A stretch of 64,000 nucleotides of DNA from Mytilus edulis. Its lineage: Eukaryota; Mollusca; Bivalvia; Mytilida; Mytilidae. Position 1 is the stretch's first letter, and each line of letters begins with the position of its first letter. The position numbers were made by a program, and so were the translations under genes. This document shows, in pieces, positions 34,346 to 45,400 of this stretch. The stretch spans positions 66,939,957-67,003,956 of the forward strand of contig NC_092357.1 of the NCBI RefSeq assembly GCF_963676685.1, written 5' to 3'. The notes beneath the pieces were generated by a model, which ran no database searches, was not told the DNA's origin, and was given only the letters and a program-made list of their open reading frames with translations.

Positions 34346-35180
34346 GACAATTAATGTCTCGCCACTGCTGCTCGAGGCTACTGTTTTTGAAATCCAAAAC
34401 CTCTCACAAACTTTGGAGAGGTAATATAACATACAATAATTAATTACCCAAAATATGACTAAAACCCTGAAAGAAATCAGAGTTAGTCCCAGTAGTTATA
34501 AAAAGTGCATTCAAATAATTACATATAGCGATTATTTGAACGTTAACTCCTTTAGTATTTAATACGCAAAAAAAAAACAAAATTAATATATCTTTTTAAT
34601 TTCAAATATAAAATAGATCGCTTGCTCTTTTTGACAAAAATTGGTTTTATAAATTACCAACACCAGTGTTCAGGAAGCCATTATTATACAACAAACAGTT
34701 ATATTGCTGTATATTTATGCAACCTTCCAACGGTTCTCATTTGCACTAAAGATTGTTCATAAGGTTAACAGATGTTCAACTATTATTTAGTATTTTTTAT
34801 ATATTTGTTTTCAAATAACTATGCATGAGTTGCTTCAAATAAGTTGTGTTTGTTTCGTATTAAAATGATAACATGGATAATGTAGACTTCGATTAACAAG
34901 TGATGTTGTGATTATTTATCAAAGGAACCAGGATTATATTTAATACGCCACATCAGTGACGCTCATATCAAAAAAGTTATAAAGCCAATATATATGATAT
35001 TCATGTCAACACCTAAGTGCTGACTACTGGGCTTGTGATACCCTCGGTAAAAATGTCCACCAGCAGTGGCATCGACTGTGAGTGTGTTTCCAATGAGTAT
35101 TTGTTTTTTAAGTCATTAATAACGAGGCAATTATAAACTCTTCTATTATTTTATAGGGTACCAATTGATAGAGAACTGAA

Positions 35181-38100
35181 ATGAGATTTGTCCTATTTTT
35201 CACGTCATGTCTTTTGACATTCAAATTCGCATCTACAGGTAAACTGAACACTTATAGAATGATGTCAATTTGTTTGTTTGTGTGTGTGGTGTTTGGTTGC
35301 AAAATTGTAGACTGACTATAAGCAAGAATATGAAGCGAGCCCGACTTGTAAATCTGATATTTGAGCTCTTGGAGTCATACTCCAAAACATAATATGCAAT
35401 TTTTCTTTTTCTTTGGCAAAAATATGAGATAAAGTAAAATAGCAAGTCAATATATTTTATACGATTTAAAATCTTTATGATAATAAATCGGTTTAATGAA
35501 TAATGTCGCGTATATTCCATTCATTTCTCGGTTCGAATAGGCGTTGTCACGTGACGTATATTTCGATCAAAAGTTCTATCCGTGATATCAACAAATGATT
35601 TCGACATGAAGTAGCTGCAAATTTTAAACCGTACGAAACATCAAATAGTAGGTGAACATTCTGAAGAATTTACATTTGAAAAGCAGCATGTTTGTTCCTA
35701 CAAAATAGGAAAAAATATGATAACAATTACATATTTCATCAGGAACATTTATTTGAGTAGGAACCGCAAATAATTCAAAAGATAAGACATATGCTTGTTA
35801 TAGATATAGGAAGATGTGGTATGAGTGCCAATAAGACAACTCTCCATCCAAGTAACAATTTATAAAAGTATTAGGTCAAGGTACGGTCTTGAACACGGAG
35901 CCTTGGCTCACATCGAATAGCAAGATATAAAGGGCCCCAACAAGTACTAGTGTTAAACCATTCAAACGGAAAAAAACAACGGTCTTATCTATATATTTAT
36001 ATCTATGTTTGGTCTAATGATTTTTAGATACTCCAATATAACTTTAAAAATAAAAAGACAAACAGTATAAGAATAAATTACAATGTAACTAATATGAGTA
36101 TATTTTTCCTTTTTTTTTCTTTTGTGAAAGATGTCGTAAAATTACCTTTAGGAAACATATGCAAACATACAAAACTTGAAAGATATATATTTTTTTCGCA
36201 AGACATGTCTTGTATATTGCCTATTATTTTTGAATAATCGATCAATTTATTATATCACATTTATTAATGCATGCATTATTTCAGTCTGTCAAATATTCAA
36301 CTTGCTTTCTTCGTTTTATGTTTTATCGAGTTTATATAAATCAATGGAAAAAAAACACTGTATACTTGTCATGCGTCTGAGGTGCTGTTTTCGATGTACT
36401 TTCATTAAGAACGTTCAAACTAAAAAATGTGAAAGTCCAATATGTATTAGATATATACACCCAATATCTGACATGTCATTATAATTAAGTACATGCTAGT
36501 AGTTTCAAAATAGAATATACTTTCCACTGCCGTACTTAATATTAAATGCATTGCTTTATTTATTTGTTTGTGCATTTTGTTATGAATGTATTGATTTTAT
36601 ATCGATAGTTCTATTGGTACATGTATGCTGTTTTATATTTACAGAGCAATGTAGTTCCCCTTATCGTCGAATAGGCAACGGATGTTTTATTATAATAAAC
36701 GATACTGTTTCTGGTGATGCTGCTTTTGTAAGTTATTTTATGATGAAAACGAAATAAGAACATCTACAAGGCCGAAATAATGTATTCAAATAAAGAACTG
36801 AAAAGCTTGAAAATTTTTGACGTATAACTAAATGTCCTCGTTCACTTCAACTAGATATAAATAAATCAAATAAAACTACTTTTTCTTACGTTCCTATATG
36901 ACTGAATGTTGACTGAGGTATCCTTACTTGTGACATTTCTACCTATTGTGTATGTTTGTTGTGGTCAGGCATTGTTGTCAATATAATAGAATTTGATGCG
37001 ACTGTCATAAAAATGAGAGGTTTAGATATATAAAAACAACTTCAATCCACCATTTTCTACGTAAGAAAATGTCTGTACCAAGTAAAGAATATAACAGTTA
37101 TTATCCATTCGTTTGATGTGTATTAGGTTTTGATTTTGCTATTTCATTATGGACTTTCGGTATTTGCGTGATTTTACCTTTCCCGTTCATGCACCTTAAG
37201 TCGTCTACATACAGTACTAGTACAGGTCAGGCAAATTAATACAACAAAAACGTCAATAGCTGACGAAATTTCCTGCTCTTTTATGATAAAAAGATTTCTC
37301 ATAAAACCATGTGATACAAAAGTTACAGAAAAGTTTAAACATGCATACAAAATATAGATTACTACATAAATATAAATAGTAAAAAAAAAAATACAAGATG
37401 AAAAGCTTACTTACAATTCCTGATAAACGGGTCTTATCTTGCTGTTATTATTCTTTTAAGAAAATAATTTTTTTTTGTAGTGCAATTACAATTATTTGTC
37501 GTCGTTCATTTTTATGTTGCAGGCAAAATGTTTACACCGTGGTGACTACCTGGCGACCTTTGACACCCTAAGTGAAGCGATGTTGATGAAGTTCGAACTC
37601 TTAAAAATGAAGACAGGTAAGGGAGCTACCATTTGATTTTTAGGGGGGGGGGGGACTAGGATAAAATTTTTAAAAAAAAGTCAGGACGTGAGTTTTAAGT
37701 ATAAAAAAGCAGAATGAGATACTTTGCCAAAACATTCAGGATGAGACACTTTGCAAAAAAGGCAGGATAAGACACTTTGCAAAAAAGGCAAGATGAGACA
37801 CTTTTGCAAAAAATGGCTAGGATGACAATATAAGTAAAAAGAACGTCAGTCTTGTGTATACGACAACACGTGCGTCTGGCGTATTAAATTATAATCCTGG
37901 TTCCTTTGACAGTTATTTACAAAATACTAAACACTTACAAAAATGAACCCCACTAGCTTTGGTTTGTGTTATGTAATAGAAAAACAAAGAATATGGGATA
38001 GCCATATATGGCACAAAATCAGTACAAGCACAGTCAAAATTACATCAAAATCAAAGTCAGAATGCTTTCGTTGCTTTTCTTCATCTTAAAAACACAGTGA

Positions 38101-38567
38101 TGCCTTCATGGTTCTAAAAACTCTTAATCTAAATGTTGCCCAGATCTTATAACTTCTGGAAAAAGACGCCTAAACAATTAATATTTTGCTAAAAGAAAAC
38201 TACCAGAAAGATAGATAAACAAGTATAAAGGTGTTCCTCCTCAGATATCGTGAAAATCAAAAAGTTAGAGGTAGATTACATATGTACACTATACTTGTGT
38301 TGTATTTTTTTCCAAGGTGTACACTATTATGTCGGTGGACGTAACATCAACAGATATACGCCTGGAGGTGATTGGAGATGGATTAAGCATAATGGAGATA
38401 TGGTCAAGATGACTTACTTTGCTTTTGATAACGGGGAACCCAATGGATCACTTAGTGCACCACAAGATTGTATGTTTTTCTATGCAGCTAGAAAATACTC
38501 GTTCCATGCAGTCTGGTGCGACCATGGTGGCTTGCTTGGCGGCTACATTTGCCAGAGACATGTTTAA
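35181..38567 (+). CDS. Secreted C-type lectin, copy 1 (four exons)
   Basis: The coding exons are 35181-35238, 36645-36727, 37523-37616 and 38317-38567, joined at AG/GT-consistent junctions with matching phases, giving 161 residues. Residues 1-19 (MRFVLFFTSCLLTFKFAST) form a signal peptide, so the product is secreted. The rest is one C-type lectin-like domain with six cysteines (QC, GC, KC, DC, WC, IC), the long-form disulphide pattern. EPN, the mannose-type sugar-specificity motif, is present (GEPNGS), but the WND calcium motif is FHA. Calcium-dependent sugar binding may therefore be altered. Such lectins act in mollusc immunity or mucus recognition (family knowledge). A pyrimidine-rich tract and AG just before 35159 could be an acceptor, so a non-coding first exon upstream is possible. 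Confidence 0.85.
35239..36644 (+). other. Intron 1 of lectin gene 1
   Basis: It begins GTAAAC and ends TTTACAG. It contains a family B repeat (35808-35960) and AT-rich sequence. Plus frames at 36176-36484 lie wholly within it and are not coding. Confidence 0.75.
37617..38316 (+). other. Intron 3 of lectin gene 1 with minisatellite and retrozyme relic
   Basis: It begins GTAAGG and ends TTCCAAG. 37690-37830 holds about four 33 bp units of the type GGATGAGACACTTTGCAAAA. 37855-37925 is a retrozyme fragment (GTGCGTCTGGCGTATTAAAT) without a core. Copy 2 has only a decayed form of this minisatellite. Confidence 0.65.
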
Positions 38568-38796
38568 ATATATAGATTTTCCAATACTTTGTAGAACATT
38601 TCAGGCCAATGTATTTGTAACTAGTTTATTAAAAATCAATTAAACTTGTAAAATTAAATGAAATTAAACACGTCAATATGGTGAATAACTTTGGATTGTT
38701 CAGTGCCATTCTTTGTACGAATTAGAAGTATTTTAAAAGAATAGTCAGAAGAAGTGTTGAATGAACTCTACCCTTCAGTCTAAAAAATACACTTAT

Positions 38797-38880
38797 CATA
38801 GGTACCAGGATTACATTTTGTATTAACGCCAGACATGCGTTTCGTCTACAAAAGATTCATCAGAGACGCTCGAATCAATA
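38797..38880 (-). repeat. Retrozyme relic with near-complete hammerhead
   Basis: The minus strand keeps CTGATGA, GACGAAACGC and TGTCTGGCGT. The first stem II pair is A/C, stem I has a C-to-T change (GCGTCT), and the stem III palindrome is broken (ACGCATGT). Probably inactive. The equivalent in copy 2 (47345-47440) is more decayed. Confidence 0.6.
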
Positions 38881-40720
38881 AAGATAAAAAGACTACAAAA
38901 ATATTCTGTGAGGTCGGCTATAAACGGCTCTGACATATTCAGTTATAAAATAATTCAATTGTGAACACTAATAACATAATTTATAACCAAAAAATAGAGA
39001 AAAACAAATGTGACAGACATGCACCAATGACAACATCAAAGGTTCATACTCCTGACTTGTGAAAGGTACATTAAGATTTGGGTTTTTTAAACATGCATGT
39101 TCGTGAGCGCTTAACCCTCCCCTAACAAGCTAATAAAATCTGTTGAAAAGAGCTTAACTCATGAGATTGATGCACAAAATATCAAACAAAAACACACACT
39201 AGACGTGCCAGGATATTTATACATCTCTAACAACAAAACAAGGACTAAATACAGATCTGAGAGTAATCGTAGATACTGCTAGTTAGTTCAAAGCCATTAA
39301 AAACTAAAGAAAAATAATTTAGTACAAACATTTTGTTATTTTTGATCTGTTCATTTATCTATTGTGTTGCCATAACGGTAAAATCGGACAAATAATAACA
39401 TTTTGCCTTTACACCAGAGGCTTTTTGACGTGATAAATATCGATACCATTGAAAAGAACTTCAAGAAGTTAAAGTTGTGATTCAAGTTATCATTAATAGA
39501 CATTGGTTAACATATTAATATTACAATAAACCTGAGGCAAAGTATAACAACAACAGTGTAATGTCAACTTATATCGATAAACGAGAAAAAAAGTCAGATG
39601 TGAATAGTTATCTAATACCATATATATAATCTACTAAGATCTTGTGCATAGTCAGTGTGATGAAATTCGATAACGCCTGTGGTGTGCTCTTTCCAATGCA
39701 ATATTAAAGTCCCCTCCCCCCCCCCCAAAAAAAAAAAGAATCGCCTCTAGTATCAAGTAAAATCTTTTCATTAATTGATTCATCAGTGCTTTACTTTATA
39801 CAAACAAATACGAGACAGAAAAAACAGATCCACGATTGACACAGGTGAAAAAAATCCTATTAATGTTTTCTACAGATGTCCCTCTTTTGCCCAATATTCT
39901 TTAAATTTATAAAAATATTGCTTGCTAGCAACGAGGAGGACATGTTAACTTGTAATTCTAAAAAGAAACGTGCAATATATTTTGGGTTGGAACGTGTCCT
40001 TATCGACTCTCTCAAATATTGGAAACTTGTTGTCGAAATGAACAAGGCACCAATATGTTTCCATAACTCAATAAGGATGCAAAAACGTATGTAAACCAGA
40101 TTCAGTTACCTTAAAGTTTATAATCATAAACAGTTTGAAAATTTACGTTGTGTGGTACCCATTTCTGTTTACATAAGATACTTCGTCTTTTGATAACACC
40201 CGATGTGGTTACAGATAAGAAATGTAGCGAGGTTTAACGTGTTTCAAGGTATCACAAATGTTATTTCAACTGATCAGGCAGAGCTTATGGTTTAATGAAC
40301 ATAAGGACAGTCGATTTGAAGACGTGTGCAATAAGGTTGATTGCGTTTATAATTATCATGGTTTTCTTATCACCTATCAGTGTCACCGAAAAGATATACA
40401 ACAGAACTGAGTGTATAATATGGGACACTTCAATGATGAGTTTATCCCAAAACACCTGTCTATAGATGTACTGGTGTCTAATAAGCGAACCGGTTAAACC
40501 CCGCTTAGTCAAATGAAATAAATCAAGTAATAATTAGTTGGAGGAATGTTTACTGATGAAATTTGCATCAATCCTTGGTGGTTGATTTGAACAAATATGT
40601 TGACTCTACCTTTTATGAATAAATCAAGATATAAGGTTTAAACAGAAACCACTGGACTTGTTTTATAAGGTTATATTTAGTTGCATATATTATGTAGATG
40701 AAATTTATCTGGCTTATAAC
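38881..40720. other. 3' flank of duplication copy 1 and AT-rich spacer
   Basis: Non-coding. It is alignable with 47441-48625 up to about 40215; after that AT-rich DNA with nothing recognised. A C-run followed by an A-run lies at about 39712-39738. Confidence 0.6.
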
Positions 40721-40721
40721 T

Positions 40722-41075
40722 CTTTACATCACTTGGTCTCAGACACTGCCTGTTGACGTTACGTCCCCGGGACTATAACCAGCCTAGTAGTCAGCACCTC
40801 GGGGTGGACATGAATAATAACATGTATATGGTCCTTTATAAAAATTAGGTGTTTCTAAAAGTATGGATTATCGAAATGCAAAGGATTCTTTTATCCAAGC
40901 CATATTTGGCACAACTTTATGGATTTTTTTTGTCCACAATGCTCTTCAACTTGATATTTGTTTGGCTTTATAACTATTTTAATCGTGGCGTCATTGACTA
41001 GTCTTTAATAGACGAAACACGCGTCTGGCGTATCAAACATGTCAAATGTTCAGCCTGGTATCTTTGAAAGCTAGT
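40722..41075 (+). repeat. Retrozyme relic, near full length, inactive hammerhead
   Basis: All blocks of the unit are in order (GACGTTACGTCCCCGGG, AGTAGTCAGCACC, ATGCTCTTCAACTT, ACGAAACACGCGTCTGGCG). The core reads TTGACTA where CTGATGA is needed, so cleavage is not expected. Confidence 0.7.
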
Positions 41076-41576
41076 TCATAACCTGTTGTATATATCTAGC
41101 AGGTACATTTATCATACAAAACGAACTTACCATGTTAGTCTTGTAGAAGGAATACAAACCAACAAAAGTCGTAAATCATCATACGTATCTGCATAGTTTT
41201 TTTTTCTTAAAATTATTGTCTGGTAAGTTTATCATGTCTATATCGAACAACAAAATGATATTTAAGTAATAATTGATGCAAGCTATACTGTTTTGTTGTT
41301 TTAACATTTGTAATCATTATATAAGTGATTATTTTTGTCCAAGCCATAGTTCGAATTGCAACAAATGACAGCCATAATAAATGAATTACTAACAACATTT
41401 GCATCATCCAAGAATTTGGAAGTGTTTCAAATTAATGAGATATAGTAAATATATGCCAATTTAATAACATTCATTATAGTGCAGTGGTCAATATACGCAT
41501 GTGCATGCAAATTTTATTAGATTTGGAGCCTGGGTTTAGTCACAAAACGAAAAAAAAACACGTCGTAATATAATCA

Positions 41577-41728
41577 CAATTCTAACATGACGTCCTTCAA
41601 ACGCTTTGAGTACACACCCGTGATAAAATATGAATATATTTCATGGGCTGTTCCCATTGTACCCCACGTCATATGTTTTTTTTAAATAAATGAGGAACAC
41701 GACGTCATAGAACGATGATGTTAGAATA
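41577..41728. mobile_element. Short inverted-repeat element (tentative)
   Basis: ATTCTAACATGACGTCC on the left is mirrored by GACGTC...ATGTTAGAAT on the right. The terminal inverted match is about 11 bp. The interior is AT-rich and non-coding. A family B fragment follows at 41833-41925. Confidence 0.35.
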
Positions 41729-42031
41729 TATGCATTTTACGGTTGTGAATCTGAAAATCATCACAACAAGGAAACGTAAACAAACGATGTGAAAATGTGG
41801 TATAAGCCATTTTTTTCCATATTAGACATACATAAAAAAAGAAGATGTGGTATGATTGCCAATGAGACAACTATCCACAAAAGACTAAAATGACACAAAA
41901 ATTAACAACTATAGGTTCGTTTAAGTTCATCCAAAACTATCTAAATACGTTATTTTAAATAGTTAAAGCATGTCACTAATTCAGTTTGCTCCGTTCTTTT
42001 ACGCCAATTTAATAGTGCGTTTATATATGGA

Positions 42032-42106
42032 CGGACGCCTAACGGATAAGAACGGACGTCTAACGGACATGAACGAATTGAAAAAAAGTTATCCGTTAGG
42101 CGTCCG
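42032..42106. repeat. Perfect 18 bp hairpin with internal direct repeat
   Basis: CGGACGCCTAACGGATAA (42032-42049) and TTATCCGTTAGGCGTCCG (42089-42106) are exact reverse complements. A third near-copy (CGGACGTCTAACGGAC) sits in the loop. Frames on both strands here are repeat readings. Confidence 0.6.
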
Positions 42107-42194
42107 TTCGAGCTATCCGGTAAGGTGTGACCGAGGCTATAACATGGATAATGTAGACTTCGATTTACAAGTGATGTTGTGATATTTATCAAAG

Positions 42195-42360
42195 GAACCA
42201 GGATTATAATTAAATACGCCACATCAGTGACGCTCACATAAAAAAATTATAAAACCAATATATATATGATATTCATGTCAACACTTAAGTGCTGATTACT
42301 GGGCTTGTGATAACCTTCGGGACGAAATGTCCACCAGCAGTGGCATCGACTGTGAGTGTG
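42195..42360 (-). repeat. Retrozyme relic with core deletion (paired with 34925-35085)
   Basis: The minus strand reads GAGCGTCACTGATG directly joined to TGGCGTATT, so stem II, GAAA and stem III are deleted. The same deletion is present in copy 1 at 34925-35085, so it predates the segmental duplication. Confidence 0.7.
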
Positions 42361-42453
42361 TTTGCAATGAGTATTTGTTTTTAAGGCATTAATAACGAGG
42401 CAATTATAAACTCTTCTATTATTTTATAGGGTACCAATTGATAGAGAACTGAA

Positions 42454-45400
42454 ATGAGATTTGTTCTATTTTTCATGTCATGTCTTTTGACATTCAAATG
42501 TGCATCTACAGGTAAACTGAACACTTATAGAATGATGTCAATTTGTTTGTTTGTGTGTGTGGTGTTTGGTTGAAAAATTGTAGACTGACTATGATCAAGA
42601 ATATGAAGCGAGCCCGACTTGTTAATCTGATATTTGAGCTCTTGGAGTCATACTCCAAAACATAATATGCAATTATCCTTTTTCTTTGGCAAAAATTTGA
42701 GATAAAGTAAAATAGCAAGTCAATATATTTTATACGATTTAAAATCTTTATCATGATAATTAATCGGCTTAATGAACAATGTCGCGTACATTCCATTCAT
42801 TTATCTTTTGAAGTAGGCGTTGTCACGTGACGTTGTTGCACCCTTAATTGACGTCATCAATATTTCGATCAAAAGTTCTATTCATGATATCAACAAATGA
42901 TTTCGTAATAAAATCAAATTTTTCAATTAAGATATATTTCTCCTCACAAATGTATCTTATAATCAGATAGTTTGGTTATAGGTATTTTTCAACCTGAAAA
43001 AAAAGTATCTTCACACATGAACAATTAGTAAATTTAATCGTAAAGAGTACATGCAGTAGCTACAAAGTTTAAACCGTGCGAAATATCAAATAGTAGGTGA
43101 CATTCTGGAGAGTTTACATTTGAAAAGCAGCTTGTTTGTTCCTACAAATTAGGAAAAAATATGATAACAATTACAAATTTCATCAGGAACATTTATTTGA
43201 GTATGAACCGAAAATAATTTAAAAGATAGGACATATGCCTTCTATAGATATGGGAAGATGTGGTATGAGTACCAATGAGACAACTCTCCATCCAAGTAAC
43301 AATTTATAAAAGTATTAGGTCAAGGTACGGTCTTCAACACGGAGCCTTGGCTCCCATCGAATAGCAAGATATAAAGGGCCCCAACAAGTACTAGTGTTAA
43401 ACCATTCAAACGGAAAAAACAACGGTCTTATCTATATATTTATATCTATGTTTGGTCTAATGGTTTTTAGATACTCCAATATAACTTTTAAAAAAAGACA
43501 AACAGTATAAGAATAAATTACAATGTAACTAATATGAGTATATTTTTCCTTTTTTTTTCTTTTGTGAAAGATGTCGTAAAATTACCTTTAGGAAACATAT
43601 GCAAACATACAAAACTTGAAAGATATATATTTTTTTCGCAAGACATGTCTTGTATATTGCCTATTATTTTTGAATAATCGATCAATTTATTATATCACAT
43701 TTATTAATAATTACATTAGATGTACGTTTCATTATGATACTTTATTCTGATTGGCTAACTGCACATCACGTGTTATTCCGTAAGCAATTGCATTGCTCAA
43801 TAAAACTTTTCATTCATGATAACACGTGGTCCCACAATAAAGTGCACAGGTGAATTAGATAAAACAATAATAAAATTTGTGTTTTCATGATCATTGCTAA
43901 AAAAATGTAATTATAAGTATTGAATGCTTTTTTTTTTGTAACTTCATAGGGTTGTAAAAGCGTTGACCGTGCGCACATTTTTAGTATGAAGCGCTTCCGC
44001 GCTTCATACAAAATGTACTTCCAAATGAAGTTACAAAAAGAAGCATTCAATTTTTAAATGCATGCATTGTTTCAGTCTGTCACATATTCAACATGCTTTC
44101 TTCGTTTTGTGTTTTATCGAGTTTATATAAATGAATGGAATAAGAACACTATATACTTGTCATGCGTCTGAGGTGCTGTTTTCAATTTACTTTCATTAAG
44201 AACGTTCAAACTAAAAAATATGAAAGTCCAATATGTATTAGATATATACATGTCATTATAATTAAGTACATGCTAGTAGTTTCAAAATAGAATATACTTT
44301 CCACTGCCATACTTAATATTTTTTTGTGCATTTTGTTATGAATGTATTAATTTTATATCGATAGTTTTATTGGTACATGTATGCTATTTTATAGTTGTAG
44401 AGCAATGTAGTTCCCCTTATCGTCGAATAGGCAACGGATGTTTTATTATAATAAACGATACTGTTTCTGGTGATGCTGCTTTTGTAAGTTATTTTATGAT
44501 GAAAAAGAAATAAAAATATCCACAAGGCCAAAATAATGCATTCAAATAAATAACTGTATGCTTAAATTTTTTTTTAGGTATAAATAGATTTCCTCGTTCA
44601 CTTCAACTAGATATAAATAAATTAAAAAAAATACTTTTTCTTACGTTCCTATATGACTTAATGTTGACTGAAGTATCCTTGCTTGTGACATTTCTACCTA
44701 TTGTGTCTGTTTGTTTTGTTCAGGCATTGTTGTCAATATGATAGAACTTGATGCGACTGCCATTAAAGTGAGAGGTTTAGCTTTATAAAAACAACTTCAA
44801 TCCACCATTTTCTACGTAAGAAAATGTCTGTACCAAGTAAAGAATATAACAGTTATTATCCATTCGTTTGATGTGTATTAGGTTTTGATTTTGCTATTTC
44901 ATTATGGACTTTCCTTTTTAAACTTTCGGTATTTGTGTGATTTACCTTTCCCGTTCATGCACCTGAAGTCGTCTACATACAGTACTAGTACAGGTCAGGA
45001 AAATTAATACAACAAAAACGTCAATAGCTGGCGAAATGTCCGGCTCTTTTATGATAAAAATATTTCTCATAAAACCATGTAATACAAAAGTTACAGAAAA
45101 GTTTAAACATGCATACAAAATATAGATCAATACATAAATAAAAATATAGATATACATAAATAAAAATATAGATAAATACATAAATACCAAAAAAAATACG
45201 AAACTACAAAATATAAAAAAGTGTTGTCCTATCTTTCAGCACCGTCAAACAGATGAAAAGCTTACTTACAATTCCTGATAAACGGATCTTCTCTTGCTGT
45301 TATTATTTTTTTAAGAAAATAGATAACGTTTTGAGTAGTGCAATTACAGTTATTTGTCGCCGTTCATTTTTATGTTGCAGGCAAAATGTTTACACCGTGG

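Larger units (their letters stand above)
34868..40215 (+). repeat. Segmental duplication, copy 1 (lectin gene 1 and flanks)
   Basis: It starts ATAACATGGATAATGTAGAC and runs through the whole lectin gene and 1.6 kb of 3' flank. The same order of landmarks recurs at 42139-48625. Shared non-genic landmarks include a retrozyme relic with the same internal deletion, a family B copy, a family D copy and TTACACCAGAGGCTTTTTGA. Confidence 0.85.

Noticed and set aside
41950..42237. 95-codon minus frame and 70-codon plus frame
   Set aside because: They cover the hairpin repeat at 42032-42106 and family repeats; no protein similarity recognised.
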